From Mariannaea sp. PMI_226 (Eukaryota > Ascomycota > Sordariomycetes > Hypocreales > Nectriaceae), in assembly GCA_024336345.1 (NCBI GenBank), contig JANFOG010000011.1, positions 1,178,001-1,242,000 of the forward strand: DNA of 64,000 nucleotides, given 5' to 3'. Shown here piece after piece: positions 11,691 to 23,291 of this stretch. Positions within the stretch are counted from its first letter, which is position 1; every line of letters starts with the position of its first letter. The notes beneath the pieces were generated by a model that saw only the letters and a program-made list of their open reading frames with translations, was not told the origin of the DNA and did not search any database. A program made the position numbers and the translations under genes.

Positions 11691-14600
11691 TCAAGAGCTC
11701 GCAATGCCCAGCCCAACTCGTTGCGAAGAACCTGGGCCATACCCGCCACTGCCGCTCGTTGTGCCGGTCCGCTCTCTCATCCGTCTGCCCTCCATCAATC
11801 CCCTGAGTCCTCTCTTTTGCAACCCAATCACACTGCTAAGCTCACCATTCCACACAAAGTCCTCTCTTTCGCTGCCTCCGAGCTCAGACGAGCTCCACTC
11901 TGAGCCGCTCTGGCTGGTAGCCGAAAGCTCGTCGCTTGAGGGTCGGTTCAAATGCGCAACATCCGTGTTGATAGTCAGCCCTTCCACACGAGTCTGCAGA
12001 TCACCAGTCATGTAGGGAGCAGTAGCTGTGCCATCCAGTGAAAAATCCGAGGTAGCCGTTGGTGAACCAACCGGGTCGAATCCGCCGACAAAGAAGTTGG
12101 GGTTGAGCGTGCCATCAATACCACGACCACCTCCAGCAGCCATGGCCGTTGCGTTGAAAACTGCTGCTGCGTTCCGGTTGTCCAACAACGCGTGCAGGCG
12201 TTCAACAATCGCTTCCAGAAGCCCATCAATCCTGTATGGACGGGCAATTTGAAGAAGCGAACACAGAATCTGAGGTGTACAGAGTGGTGAGGTTGGAGGT
12301 GGAAGAGAGCTAGTGTAGAGGAAGTGGAGTAGGGCTTGAACGGTCAAATAAGTATGGGGGAGATATAGGCATCGGGGTCGCGAATTTGGTGGCAGAGATC
12401 GTGGGGTGGGCGCCGCGTTCGGGTTTTCACCCGTAGGGTGCACTACACCAGCAGATACGCTTGATGCAGCAGTGCTTGGCGGAGCACCCACAGACCCTGC
12501 CGAGGATGGCAACGTGCTGCCAATGGTGTAGGTGCTCTCTGCCGTTCTAGAGCTCGGCGTAATCGTAATAGCAGAAGCTCGTAAGGGATTGCTAGAGAGG
12601 CCGGATCGAAGCGTGATAGCATCACTGCCATCCTGTGTAGCCGTTCCCTCTCTCAGCAACTGAACAAAGTATGGACCCCATCGTCGACCAACGATTCTAG
12701 AGTTGACCGGGATACGTTCGCCTCCAATGCACAGAATATCCATGTCAGCCAACTCTCGCATGGCAAAGGCTTTCTCGCCCAGCTCTTCGCTTGCCCTCGA
12801 GTGGAACCGGCCACCTGCGGTATATCCAGCCTTGCGCGCAAGGCTCAAGCCAGGAGTGGCGTAGGGGCTGCTGGCTGAGATAAAGCCCGACATGGGGCTA
12901 GTCTTTCGAGGGTTGTCGTAGAACCCAAAGGCCTCCAACTCCACCATACACACATTGGAAAAATTGATTCGTCGGTGATTATAGTCATCGACAAGACTCC
13001 TCTTCCTGTTACCAAGGATGACAAACGTGTTGCGTCGGTTCCACAGCACGCCACGATTCCAGCTTCCCTGGCTAAACACACTGCCTCCCGCATCAATCCG
13101 GGTCCAAGTGAGAGTCCGCAAATCCAGTGCCCAGAGGGCATACTCTTGCTTCGAGGAGGTGAGATATGTTCCACTAACAACAAAGTGGGTGTCAATCACA
13201 CCACCATTGGGGAAACGCAGGCCAGGGGGTGAATAGGCCCCTGTCATGGGCCTCTCCGTCAAACTTCCGTCAGGTGATCGGATCTGGAGCTCCAGCTTCA
13301 CATCGAGAAAGTTGTAATTGGAGTAAATAAGCATAGAGGATCCAGGCTCTCGCGCCTCTTGGCTAATTCCACCCTCTCCGTGCAGGCCATTCGAGTGCAC
13401 GCGGCCAATCTTGGCTGAAACAGCTGGGGTGAGAGGGGCGGCAACACTGCGGTACGCACCACAACTCTTACCCAAAGGATCTGTGGAAGTCCATTTCAGA
13501 CTTCGCAAGTTGAATACGCTGATCTGTTCGATGTAGTTGTTTCCACCATCTTGGCCGCCGACAATCACCATCTCAGCACCGCCAGTGCCGTTGATGTTGA
13601 TGCCAATCCGACCTTCATTGGGATTTCCGGATGATGGATTATGTTGGAGAGCAGATAGCGGCGCGCGATGCGAGGAAAATGTGGCGGATGACGGGAGAAT
13701 GCAGGCGCAATGAGCATAGCGGCCTTGAGGGGTATCCTGAGTAGGGACAAAGGTCCAAGTATTCGTGGGTACATCGTAAATATATATATCTGACATGACA
13801 GTAATTTCAGGCTGTGAGGGGTCGGCCCCAGGAGGTTGATTTGGGGCGGGCGACATGCCACCATAGCAAACCATCTTAGTATCCCCGAGAGCGCACATGG
13901 AGTGGAAGTATCGGGGAGGTGGTATATCGCCATTAGTTTCGAGTTTGGTCCAGTGTCTCCTAACAAGGTCAAGTTCGTACAGGTCAGAGGTCAGAGGAGT
14001 AGGTCGGCTTCTTGACAGGATCCGACCTCCAAACACGTAGAGCTTGTCACCCAGCACCGTCGTGGTGGCACCAACAAGCGCGTGCGGCTCACGTCCAGTT
14101 GTACGGTGGACATTACACATCAAGCCAGAAAGGTGGGCAGACTGGCCAGGCTGGGGTCCTCCAACAGAAGTCGGAGTGCGTCCTTGAGCCACAGCCGGAG
14201 AAGGGCCAGCGGACACGGATCCAGTGCTTCTCGCCCTCAAACCGTCCTCTGCACCCTCGTTTCGAGCACTGGCCAAACTGCTTACGCTGCTGCTCATATC
14301 ATGAGCATTGGGGTCATTAGCCCCATAAGGGTGGCTTCCTGGTGGCACTGAACTGCTCGAATCCATGGTACTGGTTCGGCTATCCATGTTCGTAGTATTA
14401 TTCTTTCTCGAGTCGATATCCGAGATGTCGGCGTCGTCCTCGAAAATAGTCGACGTCCTAGCAGGTCGCAAGGGACGTAGGAGATTCGCTTCGGGTGTCT
14501 GGTGTAGAGGCTTCGCAGGATTGTATTGCGAGTTTAGAGCACGAACATGCTGGACGGCCGTATTTTCGAGAGGTCGTGGTGCTGATCGGGTCGAAGGAGT

Positions 14601-14831
14601 GGTCGGATTAGACAAGGAGTTCTTCCTCGAACCAACCAAAGACCCGCTCCTTGTGACTTTCACAGACGGTACTCTTCGAATTCCTCTGGTGGCGCCAGAA
14701 GGGAGATCTGGTGTATAATGCCTGGGCGGCCGTTGGGGCCGTTCCTCAGCCTCGGAGTCGGAGAAGTTGAAGTAGTCGACGGGAGAAGAACGAACGTCCT
14801 GGTTGCTTGTTAGCCCTAGAAACTCGGCCAT
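11691..14831 (-). CDS. Kelch-repeat and BTB-domain protein (Ral2-like)
   Basis: This single-exon frame encodes 1046 residues from the ATG at 14831 (context CACAATGG). An upstream in-frame ATG at 14909 would add 26 residues of untypical sequence. Residues 1-250 are Ser/Thr/Pro-rich and disordered. Kelch blades follow, seen as DKLYVFGG...LYELDLVRRHWTKLE, then KMVCYGG...IYIYDVPTNTWTFV and MVIVGGQDGG. The C-terminal third holds a split BTB-like region (ADMDILCIGGERIPVNSRIVGRRW ... TYLTVQALLHFLYTS) interrupted by a long Ser/Thr/Ala-rich insert. This order resembles fission yeast Ral2, which acts with the Ras1 exchange factor in morphology and mating signalling. Assignment to Ral2 is inference from architecture; the kelch and BTB parts are seen directly. 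Confidence 0.85.
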   Translation of the reverse strand: MAEFLGLTSNQDVRSSPVDYFNFSDSEAEERPQRPPRHYTPDLPSGATRGIRRVPSVKVTRSGSLVGSRKNSLSNPTTPSTRSAPRPLENTAVQHVRALNSQYNPAKPLHQTPEANLLRPLRPARTSTIFEDDADISDIDSRKNNTTNMDSRTSTMDSSSSVPPGSHPYGANDPNAHDMSSSVSSLASARNEGAEDGLRARSTGSVSAGPSPAVAQGRTPTSVGGPQPGQSAHLSGLMCNVHRTTGREPHALVGATTTVLGDKLYVFGGRILSRSRPTPLTSDLYELDLVRRHWTKLETNGDIPPPRYFHSMCALGDTKMVCYGGMSPAPNQPPGADPSQPEITVMSDIYIYDVPTNTWTFVPTQDTPQGRYAHCACILPSSATFSSHRAPLSALQHNPSSGNPNEGRIGININGTGGAEMVIVGGQDGGNNYIEQISVFNLRSLKWTSTDPLGKSCGAYRSVAAPLTPAVSAKIGRVHSNGLHGEGGISQEAREPGSSMLIYSNYNFLDVKLELQIRSPDGSLTERPMTGAYSPPGLRFPNGGVIDTHFVVSGTYLTSSKQEYALWALDLRTLTWTRIDAGGSVFSQGSWNRGVLWNRRNTFVILGNRKRSLVDDYNHRRINFSNVCMVELEAFGFYDNPRKTSPMSGFISASSPYATPGLSLARKAGYTAGGRFHSRASEELGEKAFAMRELADMDILCIGGERIPVNSRIVGRRWGPYFVQLLREGTATQDGSDAITLRSGLSSNPLRASAITITPSSRTAESTYTIGSTLPSSAGSVGAPPSTAASSVSAGVVHPTGENPNAAPTPRSLPPNSRPRCLYLPHTYLTVQALLHFLYTSSLPPPTSPLCTPQILCSLLQIARPYRIDGLLEAIVERLHALLDNRNAAAVFNATAMAAGGGRGIDGTLNPNFFVGGFDPVGSPTATSDFSLDGTATAPYMTGDLQTRVEGLTINTDVAHLNRPSSDELSATSQSGSEWSSSELGGSEREDFVWNGELSSVIGLQKRGLRGLMEGRRMRERTGTTSGSGGYGPGSSQRVGLGIASS

Positions 14832-17800
14832 TGTGACTGAAGTGCTCCAAAAACGGTGAAATTGAATGGCATAAGGCAACTCTGCAAGGAGATGAGGAAG
14901 GTGGAACAAGGAAAAATGGAAGCCAAAGAGAATAGAACTACTGTATCAAATTCAGTAGGCCAGGGGTTAGAGCAAGAGGAGAGAGAGGGGGGGTGCAAGC
15001 ATGGTAAGGTAGTTAGGAGCTAGCGGGGGGAAACCCAACGGAAGATCTCACCCCTCAGGATCCGTATCATGAACTCGACCCAACCTATAGCGAAGCGAAC
15101 CAGGGACGAACGTCACCGCTAAAGATGGTCCAAGAGTTCAAGATGGGTTCGGTGACTCAGTGAGTGACCGAAAGGAACGAACGAGGAGGCAAAAAAAGTT
15201 TCGTAGGGCTTCGAGGAAGTTGCTCTTATAACCAGCCGCGGGGCTTGAGGCTCGGTCTGGAGATACCGACAACAGATGAAGGATTGCAGGAGACCAAGCG
15301 CAAGGGACGACGGTTGATCAAACCGGGGGGAGTGCGGTCCGGAAAGTGACAGACAGGTTCTAGGACAGGGATAGATGGGCGTACGTACCGGGTACCGTCA
15401 ATCAGATCCTCGTGGATGGACGCGCAAGCCGGGTGTGGGAAAGGTTGGCGGAAACGGTTCAGTTGGCGAGGTTGCAACGTGCAATTTCCCAAAGGTCAAG
15501 AAAGGGAACTGGCGAGAACTGGCGATGTGGACACGGAGGTTTTGGGTTGTGTTGAGCCGAAAGCACAGAGCAGAAAATGGAAGCGCTAAAGAACCACCAG
15601 CACCAGGAACCGAAGGGGCCGGAGGAGCCAGGTGGCGAGCCCACCACAGGTGACAAGACGTGCAGGAAGCCTCGTTTGGTTGGAGGGGAGTTGGAGGGGA
15701 AGGGGGGGGGGACCCTTGGCTGGAACAGTTGTAGCTGAACAGGCTGGCTGTCGCGCGCGTGAGGCGATGAATGGTTCACCACACCCGCCGCAGGGGGAGC
15801 TCAATGAGGACAGAGAGGATGAGAGGTGTCCCAGGGTGCACAGACGCCAATACGATTGGCTGGTCAAATACGGATAGTCTAGAAGAGAGTGAACCCTGAA
15901 GGGTGGAATACGGTAGGCTGAACCGTTTATTAGCGCGAGCGCCCAAGAGGGCTGAGTGTTACATAGTAGAGGTGGTAATTACGAAATATATTGGATGATT
16001 CATTTCTCTGCTCTCCTTTTCTTCCTTTCCTCACTTTGGCTTGATGTTTTCGTTCGTCCCCTTCGAAAGCACCTATTTGGTGCCAAGTCTCAGGCACAGA
16101 CTTTAGCACCATTGTTTCTAGGGGGGGAATCCTGCGAGTGGACAACGATCAAGACTCGGCGATGGACGCCTACCTAGACGAAGAGCCAGAAAAGATGGGC
16201 ACAAGCAGAGGGCAGACTTCGGGGGCCAGGTCCTTGAGGCCGAACAGGCTGATGGCTGATGCTGATCCATACTCTCGGGAGGGGGGCTAGGCAGGCGGGT
16301 AAGTGTTTGCAGTTGCATCGCATCAGCAGCAAAAGCTGTTGGCAACCACCTTATGCAAGCACTCTACGAAGTACCTTCGTTTCTTCATCCCCAATATCCG
16401 GTAATGAGGAAATACGAGCAGGAAATTAAATGAAAGAAACAAATTGAACTAGATGCCAACACTCGGTTGACCACGCACTTGATCGCGGCGATGCATAAAA
16501 ACTGATGCTTAGGAAAGCCCTTTGCCAGGAAGCTGACGTGAAGACGTCAAAAAAAACTTTGGCTACAACAAAATGGTACCAAAAAATGGAAAACTACTGC
16601 CCCTAAACTCCTCGCCTCTTGCTGCTTCAATATCTCCAAATTTTTATGTGCCATCCTTCTTGGCAATGCCCTGCAATCTACAGGTGCCTTACTTAAGGTA
16701 GGTACATACTGTAGGCGATTATATCACTAGGTTGGTTACCAATGACGTCTCACCAATACTTCTAGAAGATATCACACTTCCCAACCGCCCTCTTTTCCCT
16801 GAATGTCAGCTTTGTTACTTATTACCTACCTACCTACCTTATTAGGTATTTCATGCAGCTTCAGTAGTCTCCTCCGCTTCATCCCTTGTCTTTTTGTTTT
16901 GACCGCTCATGTCAACGGGACAGCATGTGAGAGGTGTTTAATACTTCCCAGGTTTTTGTTCTTGCTTGTGATTACCGAGCATTTCATATCAAGAGGTCAA
17001 GTAGTGCGGAGATCGGTTCATGACATCTGTGAGGAAATGAGACTGCTCTTTCTTCTGTCTACCCAAAATAACAAACTCCTTCGAAGCCCAACTCCTATAG
17101 AATGTAAATGAATACACTAAAAAGAGAGCATAGAGTCTAGGGCCCTAGGGTTCATGAATATATCGCCAGCGCAAAAGTTACCATCTATCTTGCTGCCCAG
17201 CAATCTCTTGTGAGCCGTGTGCATCGGTTCCTAAGGCTCGGCTCGCTCGTCACGCTGGCTAGTCTAGTGTCATCTCAACTGACCAGCTCCTTGAGTACCC
17301 CTTTCACACTCTACTAGTCTAATATGTCCCTCATTATGCGATAATCGCAAAGCAATTTCTGCATCTATGTCGTCGTCGAGATCATGCAACAAGCTAATGC
17401 CACCCTACGCTCAATGCATCCTCCGACACACCGTCGTCCAAAGGCTCTGGATTTCTGGCAGGGACTGGCCTCATCCGGGATCCGATCCGATTCCCTGGGA
17501 TTGGTAAACCAGGTTTCAGAGCATGTAGCAAATTCACATACTCCGTAGTGAATCATTCGAAACTCCACAAAGAATGGCCACCACGGCAGCTACAAGGCGG
17601 ACTACAACCTCGCCCAAACAAGGTGGCTTTTTTTTGTGCTCATGATAGGAGGGACGAACATGTCTTCGGAGAAAGGAAGTGGGTGGATGTAAGCGAATCC
17701 CCCGTATTTTGCCCACTTTTCACTGGCGAAGGCTTGCAAGCTTGTTAGGGGTCTTCAGGGGGGTGGAGGGTGTCCGTCAATTATTCCGTAGAATTTGCGC

Positions 17801-19264
17801 AGCCAACGTAAACCAGGCTGAATGCTATGGGGCAGGTAGCTGAGGAGCTCGAGGATAAAGGTGGAGATGATGAAATAATTAAATTAGTATTCTTCCGACG
17901 CGGCTTGCTATCTTTCAAGAGTGATGTTGAGTGCGAGCATCACCCGGAGATTGGAGTACTTGGAGACGTGTCGACCAGCACCCTGCCATGTCACTTATAT
18001 GTCTTGCAAGCGACGTTGCAAACAAAAAGGCAACCTCATCCCAGGCAGGGTGTATATATGTCGCTAAACCTGAGATACTTCCATCCAGGACTCTGCAAAT
18101 ACCCGGATTACTGATTGCGGAATAATCTAACAAACAGAAGATGACTAATGTCTGCACCTTTTAGTTACCTAGGTACCAAGGCCAGCCTATAATCGCAATT
18201 TTTATTTGACATCAAGAGGTACTTGTAAATCAGACAAGAAAGACTCAAGTTTCGACAGATATTCTCGGAAATAAATTATTCAAAAATGGCACTTTATTAA
18301 TAAGAATTGCAATCCCTTCTCTGCAAGACTTACCTCCTAGCGTGCTGCACAAAGATTGAAATATGGGTGAATGGAGTCAAGCATCAACAAGTTGAACCCC
18401 CCCAAATCCCCCCACAGTTCCCCCATATGGCAAAAAGAGCGAAGCTTCATCCACTCCATAGTTGCTCCGTACTTGGAACATGTACAATGGTGTCTGTGTC
18501 CAGAGCGATAATCACGCAAAAAAAAATATACCATTTCTAAACTCCTCATACATGTGCATATGGATATGAATACCAACCTATTAGTGTTATTTTTGGCTCC
18601 AGCAAGCGTATTTCAGGCGGAGTGAGCTACCCAGTAACAGCGTATCACGGTGTGTAAGTGCAGGGATACGTACATACGTCTCTGCATGGAGCAGCCCCAA
18701 CACCAATCAATCACGCAAGAGTCTACCAATTCCGTCATCGCCGAATGCCGGTCATCTGCGCGTACCCCGCTCGAGGCCGTGTTAGACAGAGATGGAAGCT
18801 CTTGGGTTTCCTCCGTAACGGAACGCCGGTGGTGAATCGACCCAGAAATCAGCACTAGACACATACAAAATGCATGATATGAAAAACAATCACAGAGAGC
18901 AGGTAAACATGGATTTGGGTTTTGATCGTTTCTTCATTTTTTTTTGGGTTCTTTCATCTATTTGGTTTTTTCATTACGAATGGCTTGACCTTTAGTTGCC
19001 TCCCTTCATCGTGAGAATAAGAAAAAAAAAAGTGTTTCGTAGATGGACCGAACCAGGTACCAGTTGGAGGGTTCAGATCAAACATGCCGATGCTTGCACA
19101 TTTTTCAGCCGCATGGACTATTATACAGCTTCTCGGGCGTAGACGTCGTACTATCTCAACCAATCCTTACTCGGTCTTCGACGGCTTTCTTCACTCATCT
19201 GCTAGATTCGGGAAGACAGCAAAGTCCTCTCCATTTTTCTAGGGCTTGATTGTTTTTGGTAAAT
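14832..19264. other. 4.4-kb interval without recognisable gene
   Basis: The interval lies between the 5' end of the kelch gene and the 3' end of the peroxiredoxin gene. It is not uniform. The part at 15000-15900 is GC-rich with purine runs, including a run of about ten G at 15702-15711. The part at 16600-18600 is AT-richer and holds ACCTACCTACCTACC at about 16826, ACCTAGGTACC at about 18168 and TACTCCGTA at about 17539. All open frames are short and show no domain, and no tRNA is seen. It may contain a long 5' leader of the kelch gene or non-coding transcripts; neither can be shown from sequence. Confidence 0.5.
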
Positions 19265-20043
19265 TTACTGAACAATCTTGTCCTTGGAGAGGGGAGTGAA
19301 TCGGAGGTAGGGCTTGACAATGCGGAACTCGGGGAAGAGGGTCTTGGCCTCCTCGTTCTTGACGGAGGGGTGGACAATGACATCCTCACCGGGGATCCAG
19401 TTGATGGGGGTGGTGATGCGGTACTTGTCGCCGGTCTGGAGGGAGTCGACAATGCGGAGGATCTCGGCGGCGTTACGGCCGGTAGAGGCGGGGTAGGAGA
19501 GGATGGTTCGGATGGTCTTCTTGGGGTCAATGAAGTAGACGGAGCGGATGGTGAAGGCAATGCCCTTCTCATCGACGTTGGTGGCATCCTGCTGGTCGAT
19601 CCTGTATTTCATTCGGGTCAGCATCGTGGCACGTTTGTGTGTATATTAAGTGTCCTCCAAAGGCAGAGGTCAATAAGGGGAAATAGGGAGCAGAGAGCTT
19701 ACATGTCGTAGAGCAGAGAAACCTTGCGCTCCTTGTCACCAATGATGGGGAACTCGACGTTGCCGCCGGTGACCTCAGCAATGTCCTTGATCCAACCCTC
19801 ATGGGACTGGATGGTGTTGGCAGACAGACCAATGGGCTTGACACCACGCTTGGCGAACTCGGGGGCGAGCTTGGCCATGGCACCGAGCTCGGTGGTGCAC
19901 ACGGGGGTGTAGTCCTCGGGGTGGGAGAAGAGGATGACCCAGTTGTCACCGATGAACTCGTGGAAGTCGATATCGCCCTGGGTGGTCTGGGCCTGGAAGT
20001 TGGGGGCGATGGAGCCCAGACGGAGAGGAGCGGGAGCAGCCAT
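19265..20043 (-). CDS. 1-Cys peroxiredoxin (Prx6 type)
   Basis: Two exons encode 225 residues: 20043-19703 and 19601-19265, with a 101-bp intron at 19602-19702 (GTAAGC...ACAG) that splits the Met codon of LLYDM. The active-site signature is HPEDYTPVCTTELG, with peroxidatic Cys49 and Thr46. The C-terminal Prx6 extension is complete (NWIPGEDVIVHPS ... YLRFTPLSKD). The enzyme reduces hydrogen peroxide, organic peroxides and peroxynitrite. Fungal Prx6 proteins occur in cytosol, nucleus or mitochondria; no clear targeting peptide is visible here. Codon use is strongly biased to C-ending codons, and a pyrimidine-rich leader precedes the ATG, both signs of high expression. The call is secure. Confidence 0.95.
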
Positions 20044-22680
20044 TGTGGATTTTTTTGGGTGGAAGATGAAAGATGAAGAAAGATGAAAATAGGATGATTA
20101 GTGTATGAGAGGGAAAGGAGGAGAAAGAGAGAGAGGCGAAAGAATGAAAGGTGAGGAGAAGGAGGCTTTTTATGTGCTTTTGCAACCACGTAACGTGGGC
20201 TTGGTACAGCACTACTAATCCATTGCACTTTCAACCTCTCGAGTCCGGATGGGGATGAAGACCGGGGGGGCGTGGAACCTTCTTTTTGGGACAGCGTCCG
20301 CCATCAGCCACGAAACAAGGTACAGTACCTAGCTAGCTACTTAGTGTAGGTGCCTAAATTTAGTTAGGTACATGAGAATGTAGACTCTCGATTGTAGGTA
20401 ATCGAAAGGGTAGGTACGCCCTGTGGTAGGTACGCCCTGTGTTCAACAAGCTTAACAATGGAGGAGTGGCTGTCGGTAGTCAATGGTGAAGATGCGAGTG
20501 CCGCGTACTACGCTATACTAGCCCGGCGCCCTACGCCCCATCAAATTGTGCTTCTATACCAAAGTGCAGAGCTGACAGGTGGGATTATTTATCAGCAATT
20601 GCTTTAAATAAGACGTTAAAGTAAGAATCTGGTTAGGAACCCGTTTGAAGCTCTAGACCAAGGAGAGAAGTGTAAGTCAAAGGGGATTTGGACCTGTCGG
20701 GTGAGACTGGGCTGATGATTAGGAAGAGAGTTTTGTCCAAAATCTCACGAGATGCTGTACTATGGGCAGTATCTTTACATCAGCCAAAAATTCCCACTCT
20801 TTCGGAATCACTTACGTATTTTGTATCATAAGAGCTCTTCAACGATAACTAGCAGCTTTCCGTTGTCATCATCATAGGACTAACTTTGCCACATTACAAT
20901 ACTCCGTTGCGTTGAAGTTGAAACATCTTCAAGTCACCAAAAAAAAGAGGGTCATCAATCAAAAGGCGGCCGCTGTTAAAGAGACTTGTTCCTCTAAAGT
21001 ACCTCGTTCAGCGTCGAGAATTATGTGGGGTAGCTGACAGTGACATCCAATTTACAAACAAGAACAAAACATCACCACCTCACCACAGAAAAGAAAATAC
21101 AAGGGTGTCAGGATATTACTGTGTACAGATTAGCTGCCAAAGAGTAGGTCGTTGTATTGTGGACTGCGGGCGCCATTCGCGTGTGGAGGGGAGCAATCAC
21201 ACCACGACGCCATTAGCTCGTTGCGGAACACGGGTAGCTAGATGCCTTAAGAGAGGCACCTTGTCCTCTGTGGCTGAAAGCACTTAGGGTCGAGACACGC
21301 GAAGATGTGATTTGGGTGACATTATATTTCATCCTGATGACGCATCTGTCTGTCTCTTTTGTTTCTCTCTATTTGATGAGATTTTTTTTTTTTTGTTTTC
21401 TTGGCCTAAGTTACCTATTCCTATTTATCATTACTATTCCTTATTGCTACTCAGTAGACAAAAAAAGCCATCAAGTCATAAACTACCTTAGTCAATTTAC
21501 AAATACCGTAATCACCAGAAATGACCTCCATCGCATTAGGTAGGTAATCCCCGTAATCCCCGTACCCTTCATCACAAGCTATAGCTTTCTAGCTGCTCAC
21601 TCCCTCTTATTTTTCCACAACCCCGCGCTCATCCAGTCCGTTCTCAGCCCCTCCAACCCCTCCAGCTCTCTCCCTTCGCCCCGCACCGGAGGGACCAAAA
21701 TGTCCCTCACACGCACCCCCAATCGCCGGCCACTTGCGAACCACCCTAAGTTCCCCTCAGTGACCTAAAAGCGGCAAAGTCACCTATTGCGTGCTGCACA
21801 GCGGTTCCAATTGGTTGGCCCTAGGCTATTATGCCATCGTCGGCCTCCATGCTGCCATCGCTCCGTGCCTGACGCGATCGTTGCTAAGGCGTCGCAATGA
21901 TAGCAATCCACAGCTTTTGAAGTGAAAGAGGGCAAAACGGGATGGATCCTCGGGGCGGGGTTGGCGGTTGATGCTTCGGAAGTCGGCTCGTCTTGTCACT
22001 GGACGGGCAGTGTGTGAAATGGAAATTCGCCTTTTCAAAAGCACGATGTCGGCGACTTCTTCCTTGACTTTTTGGGTCATAGAGAGAGTGGAATCTGAGT
22101 CCGGCTGGTGTCTCACTTACTCATTCTTAGATGCTTGAGCCGAATAGGTAATTTTCATCAGCAAAGAATGAATTTTGGTTGCGGCCGATGTCCGGGTTCC
22201 TCTGCCGGTTGCATCCATAGTATCGTCGTCGCAGCCATCCCTTCCACCCATCATGACAGATTTTAGCGCCACACGCGGGCATCTGCCACGACCCTGTTTT
22301 GGGTCACAGGTTGATGACATCAAATCTGCATCGCATCACGTAACTGAGCTTTTCAACGGCTAATAGCTATTCATGAGAATTGGAGGTATTCATGAATATC
22401 AATAAGGACGGAATAACGGTTGGCTTCGGTGATTCCAACACTGATGAGCATATTTGACCATTCAACCAATTAATAATCTTGGATCCATAAGTGTTGGTTG
22501 GCCCTGGTAAGCTTCCGCGCTTGCATCGAAGGAATGGATTGAAGCAAAAATAAAAATAAAAATGCTACGCATGCTGAGAGATGGGTTGGATAAGAAGACA
22601 AATAAAAATAATAATCCATCATAAATACATGCGTACACGCACAACTCATTTTATATATATGGATGGACAAAAAAAGGAAG
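20044..22680. promoter_or_regulatory. Upstream region of peroxiredoxin gene, otherwise empty
   Basis: The first 130 bases are pyrimidine-rich on the coding strand of the peroxiredoxin gene, a mark of strongly expressed fungal genes. A 16-bp unit beginning TAGGTACGCC is repeated directly at 20411-20441. The rest, about 2.2 kb up to the tRNAs, shows only short open frames without motifs. Confidence 0.5.
20411..20441. repeat. Two tandem copies of a 16-bp unit
   Basis: The unit TAGGTACGCCCTGTGG occurs at 20411-20426 and again, less the last base, at 20427-20441. It belongs to the AGGTAC-containing motif group scattered between genes in this window. Confidence 0.8.
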
Positions 22681-22773
22681 CGACACCTGCAGGATTCGAA
22701 CCTGCGCGTGCGAACACAATGCCTTGATATGCTTGATAGCAGGGCATCGCCTTAACCACTCGGCCAAAGTGTC
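22681..22773 (-). tRNA. tRNA-Ser (anticodon GCT) with 12-nt intron
   Basis: On the minus strand the gene starts GACACTTTGGCCGAGTGG and ends with the T-arm GCAGGTTCGAATCCTGC. The 7-bp acceptor stem pairs GACACTT with AGGTGTC (one G-T pair). The D-stem is GCC/GGC and the anticodon stem ATGCC/GGCAT. The loop CTGCTA-A contains anticodon GCT and is interrupted after position 37 by a 12-nt intron, the standard place for nuclear tRNA introns. The long variable arm, with a GTG/CAC stem and TTCG loop, is diagnostic of tRNA-Ser. It reads AGC/AGU codons. Confidence 0.95.
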
Positions 22774-23205
22774 TTAGATGTAAGTTGCCACAGTATACAA
22801 GTATATGTAGGGCACTTCTAGTACGTTCTACTGCAGAATATTGCTCATTCCTTGGGACATAGTGATGACTTGGCTAAAAATGGACACTTCACTATTTCAC
22901 ATAGTGTTTTGGACTCATCAATGAACAAAAAAGAAATCCCACGATGGGGTTTGTGGGGCATACAGTGCTTTTATAATGATCTTCGCTCACGAGCAAGGCT
23001 GCACAAAACAGAGCAGAGCTTTTTAAAATAAGAGCTACTGACAAGCTGTCCATGAGAAAAAGAAGACGGCATCTACGAATACTGTTTTATCCTCTTAATT
23101 TAGACTGTCAGTTGATTACTCTACCTTTCCCACCGTCGGTTCAAACAGGCAGCCAAAAAAAAGTCAAGAAAAGTCAAAAAGAAACTCCGGATCGAATCCT
23201 TAATT
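22774..23205. other. Spacer between two tRNA genes
   Basis: This 432-bp AT-rich spacer has no gene. It contains A-runs downstream of the tRNA-Arg gene that, read on the minus strand, give T-tracts suitable for RNA polymerase III termination. Confidence 0.5.
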
Positions 23206-23291
23206 CGACCACGCCAGGAGTCGAACCTGGAATCTTCAGAGAATTGGAACAGAACCGAAATCTGACGCCTTAGCCATTAGGCCACGCGGCC
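23206..23291 (-). tRNA. tRNA-Arg (anticodon TCG) with 13-nt intron
   Basis: On the minus strand the gene starts GGCCGCGTGGCCTAATGG and ends CCAGGTTCGACTCCTGG plus the acceptor strand CGTGGTC. Acceptor pairing is complete if two G-T pairs are allowed. The D-stem is GCC/GGC and the anticodon stem TCAGA/TCTGA. Loop bases TTTCGG plus C give anticodon TCG, with a 13-nt intron after position 37. It reads CGA codons. It has the same orientation as the tRNA-Ser gene 430 bp away. Confidence 0.93.
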
